In this document: piece after piece, positions 51,127 to 60,144 of the stretch | Numbering within the stretch: the first letter of the stretch is position 1 | Layout: every line of letters starts with the position of its first letter | Assembly: GCF_016598485.1 (NCBI RefSeq) | Contig: NZ_JAEMUW010000020.1 | Span: 57,933 to 121,932 of the forward strand | Origin: Micromonospora coerulea | GTDB lineage: Bacteria; Actinomycetota; Actinomycetes; Mycobacteriales; Micromonosporaceae | DNA length: 64,000 nucleotides | Direction: 5' to 3' | The notes under the pieces: model-generated | Seen by the model: only the letters and a program-made list of their open reading frames with translations | The model's database searches: none | Told to the model about the DNA's origin: nothing | Translations under genes and position numbers: made by a program

Positions 51127-52404
51127 TCACTCCGCCGGGCAACCGGCGGCCGGACCGCGCAGCCGCACCCGGCGTACCGCCCGGTCGGCCACCTCGACCA
51201 CCTCGACGCTCAGCCCGGGCAGCTGCACCCGCTCCCCCGGTCCGGTAGGCACCTGGCCCAGCCGGGCCAGGACCAGGCCGGCGATCGTGGTGTACTCCCG
51301 CGACAGCGGGAAGCCCAGCCGCACTCCGACGTCCGGCAGGTCGTGCAGCGGGAAGTCGCCGGCCAGGAGCAGGGCGCCGTCCGGCTCCCGGACCACACCA
51401 CGCACGTCCCGGTCGGTCTCGTCGTACAGCTCGCCGACCACCTCCTCCAGCAGGTCCTCCATGGTCACCAGGCCGTCGATCCCGCCGTGCTCGTCGACCA
51501 CCAGGGCGATCTGCTCGTGGCGCTGACGGAACTGACGCATCGCGTCGGCGACCGGCAGCGTCCCGGGCAGCAGCAACGGCGCACGGGCCCGGTCGCCGGC
51601 GGTCGCGTCACCGGCGTCGACCAGGTCCCGGATGTGCACCACGCCGCACACGTCGTCCAGGCCGCCCGGCCCGACCACCGGGGCCCGGGACCGGCCGGTC
51701 ACCGCAAGCCGCCGCATCGCCTCGGAGGCCGGCGCCGACGCCGGCACGACCGTCACGTCCCGGCGCGAGACCAGGATCTCCCGCAGCGTCCGACCGGCGA
51801 TGTCGAACGCCCCGGAGAGGATCTCCCGCTGCTGCGCGGACAGGCCCCGCTGGCTGACCAGCATCTCGCGCAACTCCTCCTCGGTCACCTCCCCGCGGCT
51901 GGCCCGCGGGTTCCCACCGACGAGCCGGACCACCAGGTCGGTGCTGCGGCTGAGCAGCCACACCGCCGGCCGGGACAGCCGGGAGAGCAGGTCCAACGGG
52001 GCGGCGCTGAGCAGCGCCCAGCGTTCCGCCCACTGCATCGCCAGCCGCTTCGGCGCCAGCTCGCCCACGACGAGCGTGACGAAGGTCAGCACCACCGTCA
52101 CCAGCAGCACCGCGACCGGGCGGGCGGCCCGGCCGAGGAAGGCCAGCGGCCCGAACAGCGGCTCGGCCAGCGACACCGCGGCAGCCGCCGAGGCGAGGAA
52201 GCCGGCCAGGGTGATGCCGAGCTGGATGGTGGCCAGGTAGCGGTTCGGCTCCCGGGCCAGGCGGGCGAGCCGGACGCCGCTGCGCCCCGAACGCCTCAAC
52301 CGCCGCAGCTGCCCCTCGCGGAGCGTGACCAGGGCCATCTCGCTACCGGACAGCGCGGCGTTGATGAGCACGAGGACGATCACCAGGGCCAACTGGCCGG
52401 TCAT
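51127..52404 (-). CDS. CNNM/CorC family transporter (HlyC/CorC)
   Basis: 425 residues from ATG 52404 (GGAGGGGG upstream). DUF21/CNNM membrane domain 1-185 with about four helices (ALVIVLVLINAALSGSEMA), CBS pair about 200-325 (AFDIAGRTLREILVSRRDV, MEDLLEEVVGELYDE), CorC_HlyC domain about 340-420. The family transports Mg/Co or Na; direction unknown. The SE motif in SGSEMAL is conserved. Confidence 0.9.
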   Translation of the reverse strand: MTGQLALVIVLVLINAALSGSEMALVTLREGQLRRLRRSGRSGVRLARLAREPNRYLATIQLGITLAGFLASAAAAVSLAEPLFGPLAFLGRAARPVAVLLVTVVLTFVTLVVGELAPKRLAMQWAERWALLSAAPLDLLSRLSRPAVWLLSRSTDLVVRLVGGNPRASRGEVTEEELREMLVSQRGLSAQQREILSGAFDIAGRTLREILVSRRDVTVVPASAPASEAMRRLAVTGRSRAPVVGPGGLDDVCGVVHIRDLVDAGDATAGDRARAPLLLPGTLPVADAMRQFRQRHEQIALVVDEHGGIDGLVTMEDLLEEVVGELYDETDRDVRGVVREPDGALLLAGDFPLHDLPDVGVRLGFPLSREYTTIAGLVLARLGQVPTGPGERVQLPGLSVEVVEVADRAVRRVRLRGPAAGCPAE

Positions 52405-52464
52405 CCGCACCCCCTCCCGCCGCCTGCCCCCACTCAACCGCAGCGCTGCCCCGCCGGAGCCCGG

Positions 52465-52662
52465 TCAGTCGTTTTCCAGGTCGTCCAGGCTGATCGCGTG
52501 GGTCATCAACCAGCGCGCCAGCGCGGCCATCCCGAACAGCCACAGCGGCGCCGACTCGGTGGTGCCGTTCGTGGCGAAGATGGCGAAGCGCAGGTCCGGG
52601 GCCCGGTACGCCTCGATCCGCCACCGGTGCTGCCGGTCCCGCCAGACCGCGGAAGGGTCCAT
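52465..52662 (-). CDS. Small protein, unknown
   Basis: 65 residues from ATG 52662. Starts MDPSAVWRDRQHRWRIEAY, has RFAIFATNGTTESAPLW and ends ISLDDLEND. No recognised family. It is just downstream of selB on the same strand and may share its transcript. Weak ribosome-binding site. Confidence 0.5.
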   Translation of the reverse strand: MDPSAVWRDRQHRWRIEAYRAPDLRFAIFATNGTTESAPLWLFGMAALARWLMTHAISLDDLEND

Positions 52663-52715
52663 GGCGTCACCGTAGGCGACCACGCCGGCCGGGCGAGTCG
52701 GCTTCGCACCGCCGG

Positions 52716-54479
52716 TCAGCCCGGCGGGCCGACCACCTCACGGGCGTCGTCGGGCAGCCGACGGGTCGCGCCCCGCCGGTCCAGCAGCTCCAGCAGCGGC
52801 ACCGCCACCCGCCGGGTGGTGTCCAGCGCCTGCCGCGCGGCGCTGAGGGTGAACGGCTGCGGCAGCCGGGCGAGCACCCGCACCGCGTCGTCGAGCGCCC
52901 CGGGCAGCAGCACCACGTTGTCGGCCAGCTTGAGCAGGGCGCCGGCCCGCACGGCGGCGCCGATCTCCCGGGGGCCCAGCCCCAGGTCGGCGAGGCGGTG
53001 CGTCTCGGGGGCCTGGAAGGGACGGTCGCCGTACTCGGCCCGGACCCGGTCGACGGCGCGGGCCACCGGCGCCGGCAGCGCGTCGACCGCCGCGGCGGTC
53101 ACCCGACCGGCGCGCAGCCGCAGCGGCGGCCGGAGCAGCGCCTCCACCAGGGCCCGGTCCGGCAGTGCGAGGCGCCGGCGCAGCACCTCCACCGGCGCGC
53201 CCGCCTCCAACGGGTGCTCCCGGGCGTACCGGGCGACCTCCTCGGTGAGCCGGACGCCGAGGAGCCGCCAGTGCTCCGGATCGGCCAGCCAGTCCCCGGC
53301 GACCGGCGCAACGGTCACCGGCACGCCCATCCGGGTCAGCTCGCCGGCCCGTGCCAGGGACCGGCGACGCAGCTCGCCGGCCAGGTCGGGCCGGCCGTCC
53401 AGCTCGGCCAGGACGGCCGCCCGGGCGGCGGCGGCACCCCGCCGGCGCAGCGGCGGCGGCGCGACGTCCAGCACCGTCACCCCGCCGGCCACGTGGTGCC
53501 GGCCCGGGTCACGCAGCAGCGCCCGGTCGCCGATCAGCAGCGGCAACGGGCGGGCCAGGCGCAGCCGCACCGTGTCGGGACCGAGCGGCCGCACCCGGGC
53601 GGGCACCCCGGCCGAGCCGACGTGCAGCGTGAGGGTGGCCGGCAGGTCGGCGGCCGGATCGCCGGCGAGCCGCACGTCGAGCAGGTCGGTCAGCCGGAAG
53701 CGGCCGGGGCTGAGCAGGGCGGCACCACGGCCGATCCGGTCCCGGGACACCCCGCGCAGGTTCACCGCCACCCGGGCCAGCGCGTCCACCCGCTCCCGCG
53801 CGGCGCCGAGGGCGTGCAGGCCGCGGACCCGGACCGGTGCGCCGGTGTCGGCGAGTTCGAGCTGGTCGCCGACGGCCAGCCGGCCGTCGCCGAGGGTGCC
53901 GGTGACCACCGTGCCGCTGCCCCGGATCGTGAAGGACCGGTCCACCCAGAGCCGGACCGGGGCGTCCCGCGCCGGGTCGGGCAGCCGGGCCACCAGCCGG
54001 TCCAGGGCCGCCCGCAGCTCGGGCAGGCCGGCGCCGGTTGCGCCGCTGACCGCGACGGCCTCGACCGAGCCGAGGGAGGTGGCGGCGAGCTCCGCGCGGG
54101 CCTGGGCCAGCGCGGGCCCCGGATCGGCGAGGTCCGCACGGGTGACCACCAGCAGGCCGTACGACACCCCGAGCGCGTCCAGGGCGGCGAGGTGTTCGGC
54201 GGACTGCGGCATCCAACCCTCGTCGGCGGCGACGACCACAATCGCGGCGGGCACCGGACCGACCCCGGCGAGCATGTTCGACACGAAGCGCTCGTGCCCG
54301 GGTACGTCGACGAAGGCGATGGTGCCGCCGGAGGGCAGGGTGGTCCAGGCGAAGCCGAGGTCGATGGTCATGCCCCGGCGGCGTTCCTCGGCCCACCGGT
54401 CGGGCTCCATTCCGGTGAGCGCCCGCACCAGGGTGGACTTGCCGTGGTCGACGTGCCCGGCGGTGGCGACGACCCACAC
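52716..54479 (-). CDS. selB: Selenocysteine-specific elongation factor
   Basis: 587 residues from GTG 54479, 2 bp after the selA stop. EF-Tu-like GTPase with G1 GHVDHGKST at 8-16 and G3 DVPGHERF, then domains II and III, and a C-terminal winged-helix array from about 390 that recognises SECIS hairpins. It brings Sec-tRNA to UGA codons, here that of fdhA. The gene order selC-selA-selB is compact. Confidence 0.93.
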   Translation of the reverse strand: MWVVATAGHVDHGKSTLVRALTGMEPDRWAEERRRGMTIDLGFAWTTLPSGGTIAFVDVPGHERFVSNMLAGVGPVPAAIVVVAADEGWMPQSAEHLAALDALGVSYGLLVVTRADLADPGPALAQARAELAATSLGSVEAVAVSGATGAGLPELRAALDRLVARLPDPARDAPVRLWVDRSFTIRGSGTVVTGTLGDGRLAVGDQLELADTGAPVRVRGLHALGAARERVDALARVAVNLRGVSRDRIGRGAALLSPGRFRLTDLLDVRLAGDPAADLPATLTLHVGSAGVPARVRPLGPDTVRLRLARPLPLLIGDRALLRDPGRHHVAGGVTVLDVAPPPLRRRGAAAARAAVLAELDGRPDLAGELRRRSLARAGELTRMGVPVTVAPVAGDWLADPEHWRLLGVRLTEEVARYAREHPLEAGAPVEVLRRRLALPDRALVEALLRPPLRLRAGRVTAAAVDALPAPVARAVDRVRAEYGDRPFQAPETHRLADLGLGPREIGAAVRAGALLKLADNVVLLPGALDDAVRVLARLPQPFTLSAARQALDTTRRVAVPLLELLDRRGATRRLPDDAREVVGPPG

Positions 54480-54481
54480 GG

Positions 54482-55780
54482 CTACCCGCCCGCCCGCAGG
54501 ATCGCCGCCCGCAGCACCGGATCCGCTTCGGCCGGCACGCAGCGCAGGTCGAGCAGGAGCCGGCCGTGCAGCACCCGGCCGAGCACCGGCGGCTCGCCGG
54601 TGCGCAGTGGCTCGGCGTACCGCTCGGGCAGGCTCAGCGCCCACGAGTCCAGCTCGACGCCGGGGGCGCCGCCGCCGCCCACCACGGACGCGCAGGGCAC
54701 CACCTCGGCCTTGCGGCCGTCGCCGCCGAGGGCGTCCCGCAGCCGCTCGGCGCGGTCGCGCAGCGCGGCCGGGTCGGCGTGCAGGGCCACCCGGGTGGGG
54801 GTGGTCGGCCCGTGCAGGGTGGCGGCCAGCGCGGCGAGGGTGAGCTTGTCGACCCGCAGCGCGCGGGCCAGGGGGTGCCGACGCAACCGCCCGACCAGGT
54901 CGGCGTCGCCGAGCAGCAGGCCGGCCTGCGGCCCGCCCAGCAGCTTGTCGCCGCTGGCGGTGACCAGGGCGGCGCCGTCGCGCAGGGTGCTGGCGGCGTC
55001 CGGCTCGGCGGGCAGCAGCGGGTCGGGCGCCAGCAGCCCGGAACCGATGTCGGCGACCACCGGCACCCCGAGGGTGGCCAACTCGCGCACCGGCACGGCC
55101 GAGGTGAAGCCGGTGACCCGGAAGTTCGACGGGTGCACCTTGAGTACGAAGCCGGTGCGCGGGCCGATCACCGCGGCGTAGTCGGCGAGGGTGGTGCGGT
55201 TGGTGGTGCCCACCTCGCGCAGCCGGGCGCCGGTGCTCTCCAGCAGGTCGGGCAGGCGGAACCCGTCGCCGATCTCGACCAGTTCCCCCCGGCTGACCAC
55301 GATCTCGGCGCCGGCGGCGAGCGCGGTGGCGGCCAGCACCAGCGCGGCGGCCCCGTTGTTGACGACGTGCACGGCCGCCGCGTCCGGCACCGCGGCGGCG
55401 AGCGCGTCGAGGGCGTCCCGGCCGCGCCGGGCCCGCCGGCCGGTCCGCAGGTCCAGTTCCACGTCGGTGTGCCCGGCGGCGGCGACCATCGCCTCGACCG
55501 CGGCGGCCGACAGCGGCGCCCGCCCGAGGTTGGTGTGCAGCACGACGCCGGTGGCGTTCAGCACCGCGCGGGGCGCGGGCGCCGGCAGCTGGGCCAGCGC
55601 GGCGTCGCGTACCCGCTCGGGGGTGATCTCGCCGCGGCGGGCGCGCTGCTGCGCGCGGACGATCGCGGCCTTGACCCGGTCGCGGCCGAGCGAGCCGACG
55701 GCGGCGGCCAGCCCGGGGTCGGCGAGCAGCGCGTCGGTACGCGGCACGCGCCGCCGCGGGTCGGCCGTGCCGTCACGCAT
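54482..55780 (-). CDS. selA: L-seryl-tRNA(Sec) selenium transferase
   Basis: 432 residues. It converts Ser-tRNA(Sec) to Sec-tRNA(Sec) with selenophosphate; PLP is bound by Lys279 in ASGDKLLGG. NATGVVLHTNLGRAPL and GTTNRT are conserved. It starts 21 bp after the tRNA-Sec gene. SelD, the selenophosphate source, is not seen in the window. Confidence 0.95.
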   Translation of the reverse strand: MRDGTADPRRRVPRTDALLADPGLAAAVGSLGRDRVKAAIVRAQQRARRGEITPERVRDAALAQLPAPAPRAVLNATGVVLHTNLGRAPLSAAAVEAMVAAAGHTDVELDLRTGRRARRGRDALDALAAAVPDAAAVHVVNNGAAALVLAATALAAGAEIVVSRGELVEIGDGFRLPDLLESTGARLREVGTTNRTTLADYAAVIGPRTGFVLKVHPSNFRVTGFTSAVPVRELATLGVPVVADIGSGLLAPDPLLPAEPDAASTLRDGAALVTASGDKLLGGPQAGLLLGDADLVGRLRRHPLARALRVDKLTLAALAATLHGPTTPTRVALHADPAALRDRAERLRDALGGDGRKAEVVPCASVVGGGGAPGVELDSWALSLPERYAEPLRTGEPPVLGRVLHGRLLLDLRCVPAEADPVLRAAILRAGG

Positions 55781-55801
55781 CGGGTCATCTCCCAGGCTGC
55801 T

Positions 55802-55900
55802 TGGCGGAGACGGACGGGAATCGAACCCGCCTGGCCCGGGTTCCGGACCACACCGGTTTTGAAGACCGGGAGGGGCACCAGCCGCCTGAACGCCTCCGCC
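55802..55900 (-). tRNA. selC: tRNA-Sec (anticodon TCA)
   Basis: GGCGGAGG (5' acceptor, 55893-55900) pairs with TCTCCGCC (55803-55810), an 8-bp acceptor with one G-T pair. The anticodon loop CTTCAAA carries TCA, a long variable arm CCGGAACCCGGGCCAG follows, and GGTTCGATTCC is the T arm. The CCA end is not encoded. The long acceptor and variable arm fit tRNA-Sec. Confidence 0.95.
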
Positions 55901-56057
55901 CAGCAGTCAACCACATATGATCTCCATCCGCCGGGCGAAGGGAGTGACCGCGCCGGCCCGGCTCAGGGCCCGCTGTCTGGAAGGGCGGCCGCGGCTTGCC
56001 CGGGCTGGTCGGCAGGCGGTGATCGGCGGCGGACGGGTCGCGTGACGGAAGCGACGA

Positions 56058-57611
56058 TCACTCGGTGAACAGCTTCGCGGCGGTGATGACGGTCTGTACC
56101 ACGCCGTAGCCGAGCAGCACGGTGACCAGCGCCCACGATATCCAGAGCCGGGCCTGCTGCGGGGCCACGGCCTTGGCCGCGGGCCGGCTCTCCGGCCGCA
56201 GGGCGACGGGGTCGGTCCGTTCGGCGGGCGCTACGGGAACCGCTCCGCCAGTGTCCGGTTCGTGGAAACGTTCCGGGACGGGGCGGACCAGCAGGTTGGC
56301 GATGAATCCGACAGCCAGCACGGCGACCATGGTGAACAGCGCCGGCCGGTACGCCGAAGCGGTGAACGTACCCGGCTTGCCCTGGGCGTCGAGGACGCCG
56401 TTGACGATCAGCGGCCCGGCCACGCCGGCGGCGGACCAGGCGGTGAGCAGCCGGCCGTGAATGGCGCCCACCTGGTGAGTGCCGAACAGGTCGCGCAGGT
56501 AGGCGGGGATGGTGGCGAAGCCGCCACCGTAGAAGGAGATGATGATGCCGGCCAGCAGCACGAACACCACCGTGACGGTGTGTCCGACCAGCGCGAGCAG
56601 GGTGTAGAGCACCATGCCGAGGCCGAGGTAGGCCACGTAGATCGGCTTGCGGCCGATGATGTCGGACGTCGACGACCACACGAACCGCCCGGCCAGGTTG
56701 AACAGCGACAACACGCCCACGAAACCCGACGCCGCCGCGATCGAGACGGCCGACACGCCGTTGTCGCGGAAGAAGTCCTGGATCATCGGGGCGGCCTGCT
56801 CCAGGATGCCGATGCCGGCGGTCACGTTGGTGAACAGCACGATCCAGAGCAGCCAGAACGAGCGCGTGCGGATCGCGTTCGCCGCGGACACGCTCGCCGT
56901 GGTGACCAGTGGCTTGGCCCGGATCGAGGCGGGATCGAACCCGGCCGGGCGCCAGCCGGGTGGGGGAACCCGCACGTTCAGCACGCCGAGCATCATGATC
57001 AGGAAGTAGCCGACGCCGAGTGTGAGAAAAAGCCGTACCAGCGCGCTGCCCGAAGCCACCGCACCGGCGTTGGTGGGGTGGAAGCCAGGATCATAGAGCG
57101 AAAGCAGCTGACGGGAGACCGGGCTGGCAAGCATCGCGCCGCCGCCGAAGCCCATGATGGCCATGCCGGTCGCGAGGCCGGGCCGATCCGGGAACCACTT
57201 GATCAGGGTGGAGACCGGCGAGATGTAGCCGAGGCCGAGTCCGATGCCGCCGATCACCCCGTAGCCGAGGTAAAGCAGCCAGAGCTGCTTGGTGGCGATG
57301 CCGAGCGCCCCGACCAGGAAACCCGCTGCCCAGAAACACGCGGAGGTGAACATCGTCTTGCGGGGTCCGCTGCGCTCCGCCCACGTGCCGCCGACCGCCG
57401 CGGAAAGCCCCAACATGACGATGGCGATGCTGAAGATGACTCCGATAGCCGTCTGGCTGGCCCCGAAATACGCGATGAGGGAGTTCTTGTAGACGCTGGT
57501 CGCGTAGACCTGCCCGATGCACAGATGCACCGCCAGCGCCGCCGGCGGAATAAGCCAGCGACTGTATCCGGGAGGGGCGACGGTATGGCGGGGGTCGAGC
57601 ACCGACAACAT
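56058..57611 (-). CDS. OFA-family MFS transporter (oxalate/formate antiporter-like)
   Basis: 517 residues from ATG 57611 (GGAGGGGG upstream). Twelve membrane helices (first half with YSRWLIPPAALAVHLCIGQVYA, WAERSGPRKTM; second with GRFVWSSTSDIIGRKP). The OFA group carries oxalate, formate or other monocarboxylates. Between the sel and fdh genes, so formate uptake or related exchange is the inferred role. The N-terminus has an extra cytosolic 20 residues. Confidence 0.85.
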   Translation of the reverse strand: MLSVLDPRHTVAPPGYSRWLIPPAALAVHLCIGQVYATSVYKNSLIAYFGASQTAIGVIFSIAIVMLGLSAAVGGTWAERSGPRKTMFTSACFWAAGFLVGALGIATKQLWLLYLGYGVIGGIGLGLGYISPVSTLIKWFPDRPGLATGMAIMGFGGGAMLASPVSRQLLSLYDPGFHPTNAGAVASGSALVRLFLTLGVGYFLIMMLGVLNVRVPPPGWRPAGFDPASIRAKPLVTTASVSAANAIRTRSFWLLWIVLFTNVTAGIGILEQAAPMIQDFFRDNGVSAVSIAAASGFVGVLSLFNLAGRFVWSSTSDIIGRKPIYVAYLGLGMVLYTLLALVGHTVTVVFVLLAGIIISFYGGGFATIPAYLRDLFGTHQVGAIHGRLLTAWSAAGVAGPLIVNGVLDAQGKPGTFTASAYRPALFTMVAVLAVGFIANLLVRPVPERFHEPDTGGAVPVAPAERTDPVALRPESRPAAKAVAPQQARLWISWALVTVLLGYGVVQTVITAAKLFTE

Positions 57612-57934
57612 GGGTATGTTCCCCCTCCTGCGAATCATTGGGTATCCGCAGTGCGACAGCTGTGGGCACGTGTCCCACTGAAATGTGCGGCGGCCTACCC
57701 GAACCGGGTCGGATCAAACCCGGGCGCGGCCGGAGCGAGCCGGTGCAGGCCAGCCGACGATGAGGCGAGCCCACCTCCACACGCGGGCGATATCCGTGTT
57801 GGAACAGACCCTCGGCGACCAGGTGAGACCCCGCCGGGCCCCGCGTCGGTTGTCAGTCCCCCGGCGACCCGCGGTTGTTGTGGCCATGAGCTGAACCCCC
57901 GTGTCGGCTCATGGGCCTGGCGCCTGATGCGTGT
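57612..57934 (-). other. Gap between nrfD and the MFS gene
   Basis: 323 bases. GTGGG-CACGTGT-CCCAC (57662-57678) is an inverted repeat about 50 bases before the MFS start and may be an operator. No gene is supported; several open frames here are low-complexity. Confidence 0.4.
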
Positions 57935-59104
57935 CTAACCCGGATTCGGGCCGGCACCCGGCCCGCTGTCGTCTGGTGTCTGCCCGTCGCGCTGCCGTGC
58001 GCGCTCCCGCTGCGGCACCACGGTGTACTTCGGATCCTTCGCGGAGGCGACTCCGCCGTGGAAGATGCCGAACCGGGTGCAGACGGCGGCGGCGAGCAGC
58101 GCCCCGCCGGAGAGCGCGGAGAGCGCCCGGCTGCGCCGGCCGACCAGCGCGCCAGCCACCCCGGCGGCGGTCAGCGCCCGCCCGGCGCGCAGCAACCGGC
58201 CGGCGGTGCCGACCGCGTACGGCTCGCTGAGCAGGCCGAGCCGGTTCTCCACCCGGTGCGAACCCCACAGCTCCAGGGCCGCGCCGGCCACCGCGAGCCG
58301 CCGCGCCGGGCCGGCCTGCGCCGGCGGCGCGGCGATCAGTCCGACGCCGGCGCCGCTGGCCAGCGCGCTGCCCGCGAAGATGGTCGGCAGCTCGGGGTAC
58401 GCCTCGTGCCAGGACGGCACGGCCGTGTCGGCGAGCAGGACCCCGGTGTACGTGGCCAGCGCGGGCGCGGTCGTCGCGGCGAGCAGCCCGGCGGTCTGTC
58501 CGACCGGTGGCAGCAGCCGCCGGGCGAGCCCGAGCACACCGCGTTCCGGCAGCCAGGGCGCGGCTTCGGCGACCGCGGCGAGGCCGGCGGCCGGACCGAA
58601 GGCGGTGAGGATCCAGGTGCCCACCGACATCGGCGAGGTCAGCTTCGCCACCCGCAACATGTGGTGGAAGCGGCTCGGCTTGCCGAGGTCGTTGACGAGG
58701 AAGTACGCGCTGGCGCTGACCGCGGCCAGGGCGGCGACTCGGCCGGCCCGGCGCAACGCCGGCCGCCCGGTGAGCTGCCCCCCCGCGGCCAGCATGGACG
58801 ACCCGGCGGCCAGACCCCCGGTGAAGAGGTACGCGGCGATGTCCCACTTCCACACCGGCGCCTTGAGGATGGGCCGGCCGTAGTAGGAGGTGAACTCGGC
58901 GGGTGGGACGTTGAGCTGCTCCCCGCCGCCGTCCTTGCGGCCTCGCCGGCGCGGCCGGTCGACCGGCTCGACGTCGCCGGGCGGGTGCGGCGCGCCGTAG
59001 CCCGCCCGCTGGCCCGGTCCGCCGAAGCGCTCGGGGCCCTCGGCCGTGAGCCGCTCGCGGAAGCGGCGGAACCTGGCGCCCACCGGGGCGCGGTCCGGAC
59101 TCAC
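57935..59104 (-). CDS. nrfD: NrfD-like membrane subunit of formate dehydrogenase
   Basis: 389 residues from GTG 59104, overlapping the fdhB stop by 4 bp (GTGA). An Arg-rich cytosolic N-terminal 85 residues precede about eight hydrophobic helices (YLFTGGLAAGSSMLAAGG; GVAGALVGRRSRALSALS). NrfD/PsrC proteins are quinone-interacting membrane anchors. In this operon it should pass formate electrons to menaquinone. The C-terminus is Pro/Gly-rich. Confidence 0.88.
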   Translation of the reverse strand: MSPDRAPVGARFRRFRERLTAEGPERFGGPGQRAGYGAPHPPGDVEPVDRPRRRGRKDGGGEQLNVPPAEFTSYYGRPILKAPVWKWDIAAYLFTGGLAAGSSMLAAGGQLTGRPALRRAGRVAALAAVSASAYFLVNDLGKPSRFHHMLRVAKLTSPMSVGTWILTAFGPAAGLAAVAEAAPWLPERGVLGLARRLLPPVGQTAGLLAATTAPALATYTGVLLADTAVPSWHEAYPELPTIFAGSALASGAGVGLIAAPPAQAGPARRLAVAGAALELWGSHRVENRLGLLSEPYAVGTAGRLLRAGRALTAAGVAGALVGRRSRALSALSGGALLAAAVCTRFGIFHGGVASAKDPKYTVVPQRERARQRDGQTPDDSGPGAGPNPG

Positions 59105-60144
59105 GATGAACCTCCGACGAACGCGGCGACGGCCGCCGCCACCATGGCCAGCGCGGCCAGGCCGGCCCGCTTGTACATCTTCGGCAGGTCCCGGGTGGTG
59201 ACCACCGGGTCCGGCGGCAGTCCGTAGACCTCCGGCTCGTCGAGGAGCAGGAAGAACGCGCCGTCCCCGCCGACGCCGTCGGTCGGGTCGTGGCCGTAGA
59301 GCCGGGCCTCCGGCACGCCCCGCTCGCGCAGCGTGGCGACCCGCTGGGCGGCCCGCTCGCGCAGCTCGTCGAGCGGCCCGTACTGGATCGACTCGGTCGG
59401 GCAGGCCTGCGCGCAGGCCGGGGTCATGCCGGCGCCGAGCCGGTCGTAGCAGAGCGTGCACTTCCACGCCCGGCCGTCGCCCTTGCGCTGGTCGATGACG
59501 CCGTACGGGCAGGCGGAAATGCAGTAGCCGCAGCCGTTGCAGATGTCCTCCTGCACCACCACCGTGCCGAACTCGGTGCGGAACAGCGATCCGGTCGGGC
59601 AGACGTCCAGGCAGGCGGCATGAGTGCAGTGCTTGCAGACGTCCGACATCATCAGCCAGCGGAAGTCGGTGCGCGACTCGGCGCCGCTGCCCCGGCCGGG
59701 CGGCTGGGCGCCGGGCATGCCGAGGAACTCCGGCCCGGCGGCCATCCGGGCGGCGGCCGGCGGCTGCCCCGGTGGCACCCCCGGATCGGTGCCGCTGTCG
59801 TTGCCCACGCCGGCGGCGACCGCCGCGCTGGCCGGGCTCACCGCCGCCCCGGTCGGGTTGCCCTCGAACGGCGGGGTGCGGTGCCCCGCCGGGCGGGGCT
59901 GCTCGATGAACGCCACGTGCCGCCACGAGTTGGCGGTCAGCGCGCCGGTGTTGTCGTACGACATGCCGAGCAGGTCGAAGCCGGACGCCGGGACGGCGTT
60001 CCACTCCTTGCAGGCCACCTCGCACGCCTTGCAGCCGATGCAGACGCTGGTGTCGGTGAAGAAGCCCATCCGGGGTTCGGCGTCGACCCAGCCGGCGTCG
60101 GGCGCCGGGTCCAGCGGGCCGTAGAGGCTGTTCGCGTCAGGCAT
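59101..60144 (-). CDS. fdhB: Formate dehydrogenase iron-sulfur subunit
   Basis: 347 residues, overlapping the fdhA end by 8 bp. Four ferredoxin-type clusters: CIGCKACEVACKEW, CKHCTHAACLDVCPTGS, CNGCGYCISACPYG and CTLC...CAQACP, each Cys-rich. An 80-residue Ala/Gly/Pro insert lies between clusters 1 and 2. One C-terminal membrane helix (RAGLAALAMVAAAVAAFVGG) anchors it. It carries electrons from FdhA to NrfD. Confidence 0.93.
   Translation of the reverse strand: MPDANSLYGPLDPAPDAGWVDAEPRMGFFTDTSVCIGCKACEVACKEWNAVPASGFDLLGMSYDNTGALTANSWRHVAFIEQPRPAGHRTPPFEGNPTGAAVSPASAAVAAGVGNDSGTDPGVPPGQPPAAARMAAGPEFLGMPGAQPPGRGSGAESRTDFRWLMMSDVCKHCTHAACLDVCPTGSLFRTEFGTVVVQEDICNGCGYCISACPYGVIDQRKGDGRAWKCTLCYDRLGAGMTPACAQACPTESIQYGPLDELRERAAQRVATLRERGVPEARLYGHDPTDGVGGDGAFFLLLDEPEVYGLPPDPVVTTRDLPKMYKRAGLAALAMVAAAVAAFVGGSS

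Noticed and set aside
50902..54843. A 1313-codon plus-strand frame
   Set aside because: It is antisense to the CNNM transporter and selB and consists of Arg/Gly/Pro/Ser runs without domains.
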